From CBDDBH01 sp965225625 (GTDB lineage Bacteria; Pseudomonadota; Gammaproteobacteria; JADZEE01), in contig CBDDBH010000017.1 in the NCBI GenBank assembly GCA_965225625.1, forward strand, positions 1-64,000: DNA of 64,000 nucleotides, written 5' to 3'. Positions 48,631 to 58,073 of the stretch are shown piece after piece. The notes under the pieces are model-generated. The model had not been told where the DNA came from. It was given only the letters and a program-made list of their open reading frames with translations, and did no database searches. Every line of letters begins with the position of its first letter. The stretch's first letter is position 1. A program made the position numbers and the translations under genes.

Positions 48631-49455
48631 CTATTGGGGTGGCGTCGGTTGCGGCTCCGATTGGCTCGCGATAAACGTTAGCGCCGCTTTGAGGAAGCCA
48701 TTCAAGTTGTCCCAGGGGATCATGTGCCCGGCCGCCTCAACCACAATATATTCAGCACCGGGGTTTGCCAGCTTCATCTCGTCCAGCCCTGCTGTAGTGA
48801 CTACAGGGCTGGTTGCGCCACACAAGCATAGGCGCGGGGCAGTGACGCCGCGCCAAGTCGGGAAAAAGTCTTCCGTATGGAAATTCTCATAACTCTCGCG
48901 CACGGCGGCCTCAGCACAAGTGGGCAGCCATTGCAGTCGATCGTCGAGTTGTTCGTCGGTCCAGGTTGGGAATGCTGTGCGCATGGTGTCGAGCGTCCCT
49001 GATTGTTCGGTTTCGCGCATTTGTTCGATGTAGAACTCCAACGGGAATGGATAGGCCGCACGCCCAGGACCGCTTAACGGCGGGTCGACAGCGATCAAAC
49101 CGGCGACCAGACCAGGCCAACGCGCGTCGAATTCCGCGACGATCCGGGCACCCATGGAATGGCCGAGTAGTATTGGATTTTTCAGTTCTAACGCCTGTCT
49201 CCACTGTTCAAGATCATCGCTGTAATGCTGCATCGAATAGCCGGTATCCGGCTTGCCTGAGTGACCTCGGCCGCGGACGTCCAGTATTAGGATGCGGTTG
49301 TCGATGTCGAGTCCGCGTGCCACGAATTTCCACGTGGCGGCCGGGCTGGTGATCCCCGGCACGATGATGACCGCGGGATCGCATCCGGGGAAATCGAGGG
49401 CGTGCAGCTTGACTCCCTGACATTCGGTCCAAACTGAAGCGGGTTGTGTGTTCAA
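48631..49455 (-). CDS. Alpha/beta hydrolase, NicD-like
   Basis: The 274-residue product starts at TTG (MNTQPASVW), with GGAG some 13 bp upstream. It has VIIVPGITSPAATW (oxyanion region), LDVRGRGHSGKP, the nucleophile elbow LLGHSMGARIV and a final His in EAAGHMIPWDN; an Asp lies between. The VPGITSPAATWKFVARGL opening resembles N-formylmaleamate deformylase NicD and relatives from ring-degradation pathways. This would suit a pathway that opens an aromatic ring, but the substrate cannot be assigned. It converges with the YeiH-like gene 15 bp away. Confidence 0.85.
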   Translation of the reverse strand: MNTQPASVWTECQGVKLHALDFPGCDPAVIIVPGITSPAATWKFVARGLDIDNRILILDVRGRGHSGKPDTGYSMQHYSDDLEQWRQALELKNPILLGHSMGARIVAEFDARWPGLVAGLIAVDPPLSGPGRAAYPFPLEFYIEQMRETEQSGTLDTMRTAFPTWTDEQLDDRLQWLPTCAEAAVRESYENFHTEDFFPTWRGVTAPRLCLCGATSPVVTTAGLDEMKLANPGAEYIVVEAAGHMIPWDNLNGFLKAALTFIASQSEPQPTPPQ

Positions 49456-49644
49456 TGGATTGTTTATTCTCCAATCGCTAAATGTTGGTGAAATTTCGGT
49501 TCCGTGATTGCCTCGTCCTGTCGCTCGCGGTCAACTTCCATGGCCCTCGATCCAAGCTACCTTATAACAATTAGTGAGTTGCGACGACTGACCGTGTTTG
49601 GTACTCATTTGTGGTACCCAGCCGTATGCGACCTCAACTAATAT

Positions 49645-50139
49645 GTGGGTTACGTGCTTCCAAATCATTCAGGCAGTATCGAGATTGTCGCAAGCGCCGA
49701 CGACGCGCCACCGTTCGCTGTCGAGGCCCTGGTGCTCGAAGAAGATACTGGTCTTGTATTAAGCGCCAAACTGGAGATCAAAGACGTCGACGATCATCCC
49801 ATCCGGGTGATGACCGCGCTGTATGAGTTCGCAGAGCCATCCGTGGGAGAAATCGTCGTCAAAGGCGGTAAACCGCTACGCATTTACGCAATTGTCCACG
49901 ACTTCGACCAAGAGCCAGCAAGTCGGGCAAGCTGGATTTCGAGCGCACTCCGACATGCGCTGGCGTTGTGTTCGGGTAAGAGGATCGCGTCGCTCGGGCT
50001 GCAGATGCTCGGGACGCGGTTTGGTCCATTCTCCGAAGACTGGTTTCGCGAACTGCTGGATACGGAGCTGATGGTTTTAGAGTCCAACACCTTAAGCCAG
50101 ATCTGGCTGATGACGCCGAAACTCGATGATGGCCCGTGA
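49645..50139 (+). CDS. Uncharacterised 164-residue protein, possible macro-like fold
   Basis: It starts at a GTG (MGYVLPNHSGSIEIV) without a strong ribosome site. The first half is beta-rich (PFAVEALVLEEDTGLVLSA). The second half has RASWISSALRHALALCSGKR then IASLGLQMLGTRFGPFSEDW, which recalls the helix-strand-loop of macro domains (a small-residue LGTxxG loop). No signal peptide or membrane helix. I cannot name the family. It converges with the decarboxylase genes, with 14 bp between the stops. Confidence 0.55.
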   Translation: MGYVLPNHSGSIEIVASADDAPPFAVEALVLEEDTGLVLSAKLEIKDVDDHPIRVMTALYEFAEPSVGEIVVKGGKPLRIYAIVHDFDQEPASRASWISSALRHALALCSGKRIASLGLQMLGTRFGPFSEDWFRELLDTELMVLESNTLSQIWLMTPKLDDGP

Positions 50140-50153
50140 ATGGCCGTTTACGC

Positions 50154-50753
50154 TTAAGGCTTGCCGTAGCCCCGCGCTATCATCTCCCGTCTAAAAAATA
50201 CGATGGACTCGACAATGTCCTGCCCCGGAAGCGGCGGCTGGGCGATTGTCTCATTGCTGTAGCGCTCCGTGGGTACGCGGATGAACCACGGACCGGGCTC
50301 GGTCAATGCTGTCTTGAGCGCGGCGCGAAATGACTCCAGATCGATAACCTCAAGTACTTTCTCCGGCTGCCACCCCGAGCTCCGAGCCATTGCAGCGAAG
50401 TCCATGACCCCGGCGGCGGCGGTCTCGGTCGTGCCGATGCCGACCGAGCCATAGGTACCGTTGTCCATAAGCAGAATGACAAGATTCGGTGCGTCGTAGC
50501 GCGCCGCCGTTGAGAGCACGCCGATGCCGGCAACCAGCGAGCCGTCACCTTCAATGGCGACGACGCGCTGCGACGGCGTCACCAGCGCCAGCCCAAGCGC
50601 GATTGCTGTCGGGTAGCCGAGTTCCATGTTATAGATGGTCGCCGGGTGATGCCCTTCATCGTAGAGGAAGCCGGCGTTCTTACTGGGCCCGAAGATTACG
50701 GCTGCGTCGTTGCGCAGCTCGACAAAAGCTTTGATGACGTCAACGTAATTCAT
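50154..50753 (-). CDS. ThDP-dependent decarboxylase, C-terminal (beta) subunit
   Basis: A 199-residue protein corresponding to the pyrophosphate-binding half of ThDP enzymes. The motif GDGSLVAGIGVLSTAARYDA followed by NLVILLMDN is the GDG-x-N cofactor and metal site. NMELGYPTAIALGLAL precedes it. Separate alpha and beta subunits of these sizes are typical of sulfopyruvate decarboxylase (ComD/ComE) and of split phosphonopyruvate decarboxylases. It begins 3 bp after the alpha subunit stop, with no separate ribosome site, so it is probably translated by coupling. Substrate specificity is not decided by what I see. Confidence 0.88.
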   Translation of the reverse strand: MNYVDVIKAFVELRNDAAVIFGPSKNAGFLYDEGHHPATIYNMELGYPTAIALGLALVTPSQRVVAIEGDGSLVAGIGVLSTAARYDAPNLVILLMDNGTYGSVGIGTTETAAAGVMDFAAMARSSGWQPEKVLEVIDLESFRAALKTALTEPGPWFIRVPTERYSNETIAQPPLPGQDIVESIVFFRREMIARGYGKP

Positions 50754-50756
50754 TTT

Positions 50757-51266
50757 TCAGTTGGCTTCCAAGGCGACGTAGGGCGGAAATAACAGACCGA
50801 TAACGCTTTTCTGACCGCGGACCGTATGCATGGCTTGTTCGACGATTTCCGCGGTGCGAGTCCGATCGTCGACAATCATATGGGGAATGCCGAGGCCCTC
50901 GAGCACGCCCGCGCCGACGAGCCGTGTCGCTGCGTGGTAGTCCATGCGTTCACCGAGTAGACGATTGTGCCCAATCAGCAGGAGCAGGGGGGTCCGCTGG
51001 ATCTGAGCTCGGGCGAGGATCAGTCCGCAATAACCCACCCCTGATCCCTCCATCAGTGCCACTGGGGTTTTACCACCCAGGTAAGCCCCAGTCGCCATAG
51101 CAATCCCTTCGTCCTCACGGCTGGGCACGATGAATTGCACGTCCGGGTCATCTCTGAGCAGTGTTTGAACCGTGCTCAGTGTGCTGCAAGGGATAGACAC
51201 GGCAAAGTCAGCACCGGCCGCTTTGAGGCCGGCGTGTATGCCATGTGCACCGCTGGTCTGATCCAC
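50757..51266 (-). CDS. ThDP-dependent decarboxylase, N-terminal (alpha) subunit
   Basis: A 169-residue protein starting at GTG with GGGAG upstream. It has the pyrimidine-binding half of ThDP enzymes, with the catalytic Glu in PSREDEGIAMATGAYLGG and the LMEGSGVGYCGLILARAQIQ segment. SIPCSTLSTVQTLL at the N-terminus is like the substrate-pocket region of sulfopyruvate decarboxylase alpha subunits. Together with the next gene it would convert a 3-carbon keto acid (sulfopyruvate or phosphonopyruvate) to the aldehyde. It is the first gene of a two-gene unit. Confidence 0.87.
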   Translation of the reverse strand: MDQTSGAHGIHAGLKAAGADFAVSIPCSTLSTVQTLLRDDPDVQFIVPSREDEGIAMATGAYLGGKTPVALMEGSGVGYCGLILARAQIQRTPLLLLIGHNRLLGERMDYHAATRLVGAGVLEGLGIPHMIVDDRTRTAEIVEQAMHTVRGQKSVIGLLFPPYVALEAN

Positions 51267-51471
51267 TGAATTCTCCCGGCTTGTGCTGTGTTCGCTGGTC
51301 CCGGATCTGTCTTGTTTGTATAGTTCCGGGGTGGCGTGATTAAGTATAGTGGATTGGTATGTGCACGCTCAATTGTGGCTGCGCCTGCGGCAGTCGAGTA
51401 GTACCGTTGTTGCTGTTTCGACGCGATCCACGCACACCGATTTCTGCAGATTAGGATGAGGTAAGGGGACC

Positions 51472-52098
51472 ATGGGAACGCAAGACATAAAGCGTACTGT
51501 CGAGGAGGCGGTAGAGAGCCTTAGAAGCGCCGCCTTGGCGCCGGCGTCGTTCATGGATTTCGATCTGCTGAATGAGGAGGTCTATAAACGCTTCCACCCC
51601 TTCGGCATGATGGGCACGGATCAAATCGTCGCGCTAAGGCACATGCCGCCGGGCGGTCGCGCGGACGTTATGTACGGACTTCAGAGCGGCAAGAAAATCA
51701 CACTGGATCTTATTGGCCCCGGGAAATTCGTCGGTTTCATCCCCCGCAACATGCCACATCATCTGCCCAGGGACTTCGGCTGGTGGCATCTCAACGGCAC
51801 AGAGGAATTTTATTTTTGTATACCGCTTGAAGACGGAAATGTCTGCTTGATGATTTTCGAGGCTAATCCCCTTGATCGGGTGGACACCTTTGCCTGGTAT
51901 TGTCAGCAGTGCTATGCGCCGTTGTATGCCCGCGAGTGTAATGTTGGACGGGTGGGACTGGACGGTTACTGGGAGACAGAAGCAGCATCGGTCACGGACT
52001 TCAATGCGGACACGGCTCTACGCACCTGCGCGGCGTGCAGCGATGTGCATCCGCCTGCTTATAGTTTTTTCGACCCGCCTGAAGAAAAGTTGTGGTGA
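51472..52098 (+). CDS. 3-hydroxyanthranilate 3,4-dioxygenase-like cupin protein
   Basis: The 208-residue protein has a clear start (AAGGGG). The central cupin has MPHHLPRDFGWWHLNGTEEFYF, where HLNGTEEF parallels the metal-binding HxxPxEE segment of 3-hydroxyanthranilate dioxygenase. The C-terminus has Cys144/Cys147 (CQQC) and Cys186/Cys189 (CAAC), the rubredoxin-like second iron site of the bacterial enzyme, ending in HPPAYSFFDP. The first metal His region is unusual, so the true substrate may differ. It precedes the Rieske oxygenase by 69 bp on the same strand, pointing to one pathway. Confidence 0.8.
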   Translation: MGTQDIKRTVEEAVESLRSAALAPASFMDFDLLNEEVYKRFHPFGMMGTDQIVALRHMPPGGRADVMYGLQSGKKITLDLIGPGKFVGFIPRNMPHHLPRDFGWWHLNGTEEFYFCIPLEDGNVCLMIFEANPLDRVDTFAWYCQQCYAPLYARECNVGRVGLDGYWETEAASVTDFNADTALRTCAACSDVHPPAYSFFDPPEEKLW

Positions 52099-52167
52099 TG
52101 TAATCCAATGCTGTAATTTCGTTTGTTCTATACTCTGGCAACCCAGGAAAAGCAGGATGATCCCGCT

Positions 52168-53424
52168 ATGAATGAGCCTTTGAGCGCTGACGCGATATCC
52201 GATGCCGTCAAGGCCGCCATGCCTTATACCACCGCGTTTCCGCAGCTAGGAACCGGCCCGATCGATGTCGAACCGCTAATTTCCGCTGAACTGTTCGAGG
52301 TGGAGCGCGAGCGGATCTTTAAACGCGTGTGGCTAAAAGTCGGCCGGGTGGAGGAGATCCCGGAATCGGGGCATTACAAAATCAAGCGACTACATTTCGC
52401 CAACACCTCGGCGCTTATCATGCGCGACAAGGACGGTGAGATCCGCGCCTTCCACAATATCTGCACCCACCGCGGCAACAAGGTTGTGCACGAAGACAGC
52501 GATGAGACATTTGGGCGGGCACGCGCCAATGGGGTGACCTGCCGTTTTCACGCCTGGACCTTCAACACGGACGGCAGCCTGCGGGCGGCGCCGCGACAGG
52601 AGAATTTTGCCAACTTTGACAAGAGTTGCCTGGGACTGAAGCCCATTCATTGCGATGTCTGGGAAGGATTTATCTTCCTTAATCTGGACGAAACGCCGCG
52701 CTGGTCGTTAACCGAATTTTTGGGCGGGCTAGGCGATCATTTTGGCGGCTTCCCGTATCACGAGGCGACGCAGGCGTACCGGTATTCGACGGTTTTGGAC
52801 TGTAACTGGAAGGTGTGCATGTACGCTTTTTCCGAGGGCTATCACGTCCCAACTATCCATCAGAATACTTTGCCCAGCCTGGCCAAGGTCGAACACACCA
52901 ACTTCAAGTTGTATGGACCGCATTCCTCGTCATCGCTCTACGTTGCGCCCGTGCCGGGCGTGGAGCCGACGGCGGCAACGGGGAAACTCGGCGGCTTGTT
53001 GAGGGATTCGGAGCAACACGGGCCGCGGTTGCACGAGTTGCCGGAGGCGATGAACGCCTCGCGTCGTGATGATCTGGTGTTCGAATATCCGGTGTTTTTT
53101 CCGAATATGCTCATCCATGTGTGTGCCGGTAACGCTTACCCAGGGATGGTCTATTTTCACCACGAGTTTTGGCCCATCGCTGTCGACAAAACCCTGTGGG
53201 AAGGGACCAATTACTTCCGTCCGCCGCGAACTCCCAGCGAGCGTATTGCCATTGCCCACACAACGGCACTGCATCGCAACGCCTGGCTGGAAGATACCGG
53301 CACCATGGAAGATTCTCATTCGGCTCTATTGTCCGGCGTGCTCCAGGAAATGCCGCTCATGGATGAAGAGTTGATGATTAGGCACCTGCATCAGCAGTGG
53401 TACGAATTCATGAACGCGGCGTAA
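52168..53424 (+). CDS. Rieske aromatic-ring-hydroxylating dioxygenase, alpha subunit
   Basis: The 418-residue oxygenase starts at MNEPLSADAIS (AGGA upstream). The Rieske domain binds its 2Fe-2S cluster with Cys99-x-His101 (CTHRG) and Cys125-x2-His128 (CRFHAW). The catalytic domain has CMYAFSEGYHVPTIH, with His226 and His231 as non-haem iron ligands; an acidic third ligand is expected later. Such enzymes insert O2 into aromatic or similar substrates using electrons from a ferredoxin and reductase. None of these partners, nor a classical beta subunit, is next to it. A 113-residue protein follows after 12 bp. Confidence 0.93.
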   Translation: MNEPLSADAISDAVKAAMPYTTAFPQLGTGPIDVEPLISAELFEVERERIFKRVWLKVGRVEEIPESGHYKIKRLHFANTSALIMRDKDGEIRAFHNICTHRGNKVVHEDSDETFGRARANGVTCRFHAWTFNTDGSLRAAPRQENFANFDKSCLGLKPIHCDVWEGFIFLNLDETPRWSLTEFLGGLGDHFGGFPYHEATQAYRYSTVLDCNWKVCMYAFSEGYHVPTIHQNTLPSLAKVEHTNFKLYGPHSSSSLYVAPVPGVEPTAATGKLGGLLRDSEQHGPRLHELPEAMNASRRDDLVFEYPVFFPNMLIHVCAGNAYPGMVYFHHEFWPIAVDKTLWEGTNYFRPPRTPSERIAIAHTTALHRNAWLEDTGTMEDSHSALLSGVLQEMPLMDEELMIRHLHQQWYEFMNAA

Positions 53425-53436
53425 CGGGGGACAGCA

Positions 53437-53778
53437 ATGAGCAAACTACCAGAACAATTCGCGCCGCTTGAACCGTTCGTTTCAGTGTGGGCCTTGCCAA
53501 CTGAGCGGCAGCGTTCGGAACGGCGCTGGGCGTCGAGTCCCGAGGAATTCCAGTCATTTTACGATGCCGTCCTACCGCTGCTGGACGATCTCCTAGCCTA
53601 CCTGGATCAATTTACGCTTGGCGAAATGCCGGAACAGGCACTGCCGTTGTACCACCTTGCGATCGCCTTCGCAGAAGCGTCACCGCACGTCGAGATGTAT
53701 AAGGGTGCCGCCCAAGTGCCGTTCAGTTTCCACGCAAGCCGTTTCGCCGCGACCCACGGTCACATCGAGGATCGTTAA
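53437..53778 (+). CDS. Small protein linked to the Rieske oxygenase
   Basis: The 113-residue product starts MSKLPEQFAPLEPFVSVWAL. It is helical, with DAVLPLLDDLLAYLDQFTLG and ALPLYHLAIAFAEASPHVEM, and contains no cofactor motif. The 12-bp spacing to the oxygenase and the same strand suggest cotranslation; an assembly or substrate-linked role is only a guess. It overlaps the end of the convergent amidase gene by 4 bp. Confidence 0.75.
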   Translation: MSKLPEQFAPLEPFVSVWALPTERQRSERRWASSPEEFQSFYDAVLPLLDDLLAYLDQFTLGEMPEQALPLYHLAIAFAEASPHVEMYKGAAQVPFSFHASRFAATHGHIEDR

Positions 53779-55318
53779 CGCCCGGGCAGTGGCGGCCAGG
53801 GTAGCGCCGGTCGCAAAGCCTCGTAAGCGGCGCCGAGCGCCAGGACTTGTTGATCTGTGCCGCTGGGTCCCACGAATTCTAATCCCACCGGCAAACCACT
53901 GGCGGTCAAGCCGGCTGGCACGCTAAGACACGGTAACGCCGCGTTGGTGGGCGGATCGACATTTCGCATGAACGTTACGAACGTCGGTACTTGTTTGCCG
54001 TTCAATTCCACCGTGTCGTCCTGGCCGATCGGACGGGCAGGCAACGGCGTTGCCGGTACAACCAGCGCGGCTAGCGCGTTAACAGAAAAATACTCAGCAT
54101 ACGCCCGCTGCAGCGCCGGTCGATGTATGACCATGGCATCCTGGTAGGTTTGCGGGGTTACCGCTTCGGCCGGATCGAGTTGCGCCATCAACGTCGTCTT
54201 TTCGTAGCTGCCAGCAATCTGCTCGGCAACCTGACGCGCGGAGATCCCGCTGTTGGCTCTGGTAAGGTAAACGCTTAATTCGCGCGGTTGTTCGAAAAGG
54301 GCTACCGGAAAGCTGACCGCGTTGTTGAGTGCATCAATATTTGGAATGCCGACGTCAACGAGAACTGCCCCGGCATCGCGAAGTTGCTGCAGCGCGCCTT
54401 CGATGACTGGTGCTAGTTCGGCGTCAAGATTTTCATAGAAAAAATGTCGTGGAACGCCTAAGCGGGCCCCCTTTAACGTCAAATTTTGCGTAACTGCAGG
54501 ATTCATGGCGCAAATGCTGTCGAGCAAACGGACATCTGCAACCGTGCGTGCCATCGGACCGACGGTGTCGCGCGTGGACGAGATGGGTACTACGCCGAGC
54601 TGTGAGTAGCGGTGCACCGTTGGCCGGAAACCGACGATGCCGCACAAGGCTGCGGGCACCCGTACCGACCCACCGGTATCACTACCCAGAGCAGCCGTTG
54701 CCAGACGCGCTGCTACGGCGACGCCGGGTCCTCCACTTGAGCCACCCGGTATCATCGCCGGGTTGTACGGGTTTCGCGCCGGGCCGAAATGCTGGTTGTT
54801 GTTAGAGATTCCAAACGCCATCTCGTGCAGGTTGGCCTTGCCCAGCACAATCGCGTCCGCGTCTAACACCGCCTGAGCGATGGGCGCGGTCACCGGGGGG
54901 GCCAGTTACTGAGTCCCGGCGTGCCCGCGGTAGTGCGATACCCGGCGATGTCGATGTTGTCCTTGATAGCGAGGGCCGCGCCGGCGAGAAGTCCGAGCTT
55001 CGCGCCGGCAGCCAGGCGCTTGTCGATGGATTTTGCCTGGGCACGAACCCGCTCGGGTTCGTGGCTTATAAAAGCATTGAGGTCAGCATGCGCCTGATTG
55101 TGCGCAAGCAAAGCCTCGATGTAATCGACGGCACCTAGTTGGCCGGATTTAATGGTCTTGACGACGTCGATCAGCGAGAGATCCAACAGCGTGTCCGTCG
55201 CCGTCGCGGCGTAGGCGGAGCGGTACAGCGAAAAACCGACGGAAGCGGCAATGCTTGCGCGCAGAAAATCCCGGCGGTTCAACTCGCCCCAGAGCCGATC
55301 ATTCGACCGGCTATCCAT
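53775..55318 (-). pseudogene. Tat-exported amidase-signature enzyme, frameshifted
   Basis: The start MDSRSNDRLWGELN leads into a Tat signal (NRRDFLRASIAASVGFSLY). Frame 1 has the catalytic Lys in AIKDNIDIAGYRT and stops after GLSNWPP at a run of seven C on the coding strand (54898-54904 region). The next frame continues VTAPIAQAVLDADAIVLGKA, then GGSSGGPGVAVAARLATAAL and GSDTGGSVRVPAALCG with both Ser of the Ser-cisSer-Lys triad. One more C, or two fewer, would rejoin the frames. Restored length is about 510 residues, normal for the family. The substrate amide is unknown; the location would be the periplasm. Confidence 0.85.
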
Positions 55319-55362
55319 GACCCATCGCCGGCCGCATCCGCTGTTAAATCCGGATGCCGCAG

Positions 55363-57738
55363 TCAGAAATTGTATCTGACACTGCCACCAAACCAGCGCC
55401 CTTTGTCTTGAATGAACTCGGTGGATCCCCACAAGGTCGCAAGGTCGAAACCGATGATGTTATGAATGTCATCGGCGATATTGTTGATGAAAAATGCAGC
55501 TTCGATCTTTTCGTCGGCACTGGTCCAGGTCGTACGCGCATTACCAACCACATAACCCGGGATCTTCGAGATGTCAAAACTGCGGATTTCAACGAAGTAT
55601 GAAGACAGATAATTAAAATCCATTTGCGCCGCCACGCTCCCGCCGAGCAGTTCTGACGGCCATTGGTAACGTACCATGCCGGCCGCCTGCCATTTGGAAG
55701 CCCACGGGGCTTCGACATCCTTAAAGAGTCCGGGTGCAACTGCGAGATCGGGGATATCCGTGTCGAGGTAGGCAACGTTCAGTATTACGTCCCAGCCCTC
55801 AATAGGTGAACTGTAGAGTTCCAGTTCAAAACCGTGGAATTCCGCATCGATATTGGTCAGGAAGCTGGTTGCCCCGCCAAAGACAAAGCCCTGATAATCG
55901 TTGTAGTCATAGTAGAAACCTGCACCGTTTATGCGGGTCGTTCCATCGAACAGATCCGCTTTGAATCCGGCCTCATAGGCCAGCAGGATCTCTTCGGTAT
56001 AGGGGACATCAGCACCCATAAACGGTGCGCCGAACGTGAAGGGACTGTTGAAACCGCCTGCTTTTACGCCGCGGTTGACGCCGGCGTAGACCAGCCAGTC
56101 CTCATTGGGTTTCCAGTCCAGCTGCACCTTGCCGCTCCACAAGGTGGCGTCGAGTTTCGCATCGAACTGCGGGCGAAAGGGGAAAAGCACGGTTTCCGTG
56201 TCCAGCTTCTTACGGTTGGTGTTCAGAAAAACGGTTTCTTCCGAGGTGAAGTCTTTTTCCTCACGGATAACGCGCGCGCCGGCGATCAACGTGAGTGTAT
56301 CGGTCAGATCGTATTCAAACTGGCCGAAAACGGAGTAGGAATCAGACCCGAATTCACTGATATTAACATCCCCGAAAGGCACCGGCAGCACCGTCCCCAC
56401 CCATAGGCTTTGGGCATCGGCAACCAGACCGTTCTTGGGATCCCTGTCGTCATACAAATAGTACAAGCCTGCTACCCAACGGGTCCGGTCGAATTCGCCA
56501 TGCAGGCGTATTTCCTGTGAGAACGTCTTGCCTTTGGAGTCATGCAGTACGTTCAGAATGTCCACGGGACCCGAATCACCATCGAGGCCGATGAATCTCG
56601 AGAAGTCCTTGTAGTCAGTTACTGTGGTTAACGTGAACTTTTCGAACTCCCAGGTCAGCTTGCCGATGAAGTTATACGTCTCGATTTTAGCGAAGTTCTC
56701 GAAAGCAAAGTCCGCCGAGCAGCGTTGATCCTGAATATCTTGGTCGGTGCACGTGGGGGCGTGAAGATTCCCCCCGGCCGGCCGCAGCGTGTCTGCGTCG
56801 AATGAGAAGCCGCTATCCAGGCCTACGCCACCGGGACCGATCTCTTCGCGCGTTTCGGTCGGCGACGCCAGAATGACGTTGACGAGTCGTCCCTGAGCGT
56901 CACGTACCGCCACCGAGCCGCGTTCGAAGTACGGTGCGCTGTTGGGTCGCGAGCGCGCATACGCGCCGGTCAAGAGGATATCAACGTCCTCATTCGGCTC
57001 GAACAGAAAATGTCCGCGTACGGCGATCGTGTCATCGTCATAAGTGTCCGCACCGCCCTCCGCCACAGGGACCCCGTTGTTCGTCACGAAGCCGTTCGGA
57101 TAGTCGTTCTTCAGGAAGGGGTCGTGGCGGTTGTACAGGACTGAGACACGCGCGGCCAGCGTGTCTGTCAATGGTCCACCCATTGCACCCTCGAAACGCA
57201 CCTGATTGTGGGAGCCGTAGGTAATGTCGCCAAAGCCCTCGTACTCGCGGGTCGGCTTACGCGAGATGTAATGGATCAGCCCGCCGGTTGCGTTGCGCCC
57301 GAACAATGTGCCCTGCGGCCCCTTGAGCACTTCGACGCGTTCGAGATCAAACAGGGCGAACTTCTGACCTTGCCCCCAGGCGGTTTAGCCTTCGTCGATA
57401 TAAACCGCATTGGGCGGCTCGGCTTGGTCATTGAAGTCGTTCTGGCCGACGCCGCGGATGTTGAACAATCGGGTCTGACCGCCGTTGCCCCCGGATAAGG
57501 ACACGGAGGGTGTCATCCGCGCGATATCCTTGCTCTCTTCGAATCCAAACGCCTTTAACTGCTGGCCCGAGAAGGCAGTGATCGCGATCCCGACATCTTG
57601 CGCGGACTGCTCACGTTTCTGCGCCGTGACGACAACCTCTTCGAGCACTAAACGCTGCCCCACGCTAACGCTCGGAACAGTGGTGAGCACGAGAGTAATG
57701 AATAAGGCAACAAATCGAGAAAATGAGCGGTCCCGCAT
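55363..57738 (-). pseudogene. TonB-dependent outer-membrane receptor with one nonsense codon
   Basis: A signal peptide (ALFITLVLTTVPSVSVG) and TonB box region (LEEVVVTAQKREQSAQDV) open the protein. The plug follows, with LFNIRGVGQNDF and VEMLKGPQGTLFGRNATGG. The 22-strand barrel ends in GRWFGGSVRYNF with the terminal Phe. In the plug a TAA at 57385-57387 follows AVYIDEG, and the same frame continues TAWGQGQKFALFDLERVE. A Tyr is expected there in related receptors, so one base (TAT or TAC to TAA) explains the break. Total length is about 790 residues. It would import a bulky or hydrophobic nutrient, fitting the catabolic genes around it. Confidence 0.88.
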
Positions 57739-57777
57739 TTTTGAGTCCCTCCAGCGACCTTTATTATTGTGTGAAAA

Positions 57778-57799
57778 CCTGCCAGCTTAAGCTGGCAGG
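57778..57799. promoter_or_regulatory. Perfect 22-bp palindrome upstream of the TonB receptor gene
   Basis: CCTGCCAGCTT is followed directly by its exact complement. It lies 40 bp upstream of the receptor's ATG, a position suiting an operator or a hairpin in the leader. With no spacer in the centre it could bind a dimeric regulator. Confidence 0.6.
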
Positions 57800-57918
57800 C
57801 CCAATCATACGCCTTTACATCGAGGCGTCCACGTCAAGACGATTCACACGAGAATTCGCAACCCCGCGCCCCTAAAGGGGTTCCAACGAGCGACTAGAAA
57901 AGTGGGGCCCAAAAAGGT

Positions 57919-58016
57919 GGGTTTGATAAAGTGGGGTCGATAAAGTGGGGTCAGATACACATTTCCTCGGAAATGTGTATCTGACCCCACTTTATCGACC
58001 CCACTTTATCAAACCC
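57919..58016. repeat. Perfect 48-bp inverted repeat with 2-nt loop (REP/MITE-like)
   Basis: The left arm (57919-57966) contains GATAAAGTGGGGTCGATAA and GTGGGGTCAGATACACATTT. The right arm (57969-58016) is its exact complement. Within each arm the AAGTGGGGTC word occurs twice. The phrase GTGGGGTCAGATACA is well known from REP-type elements mobilised by TnpA_REP (RAYT) enzymes in gammaproteobacteria. No such transposase is in the window. Confidence 0.8.
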
Positions 58017-58073
58017 CTTGCGCGTGAGGAGTAATCATTGCGAAAACGCAACTGCCTTGGTGCAGTGCCTCCG

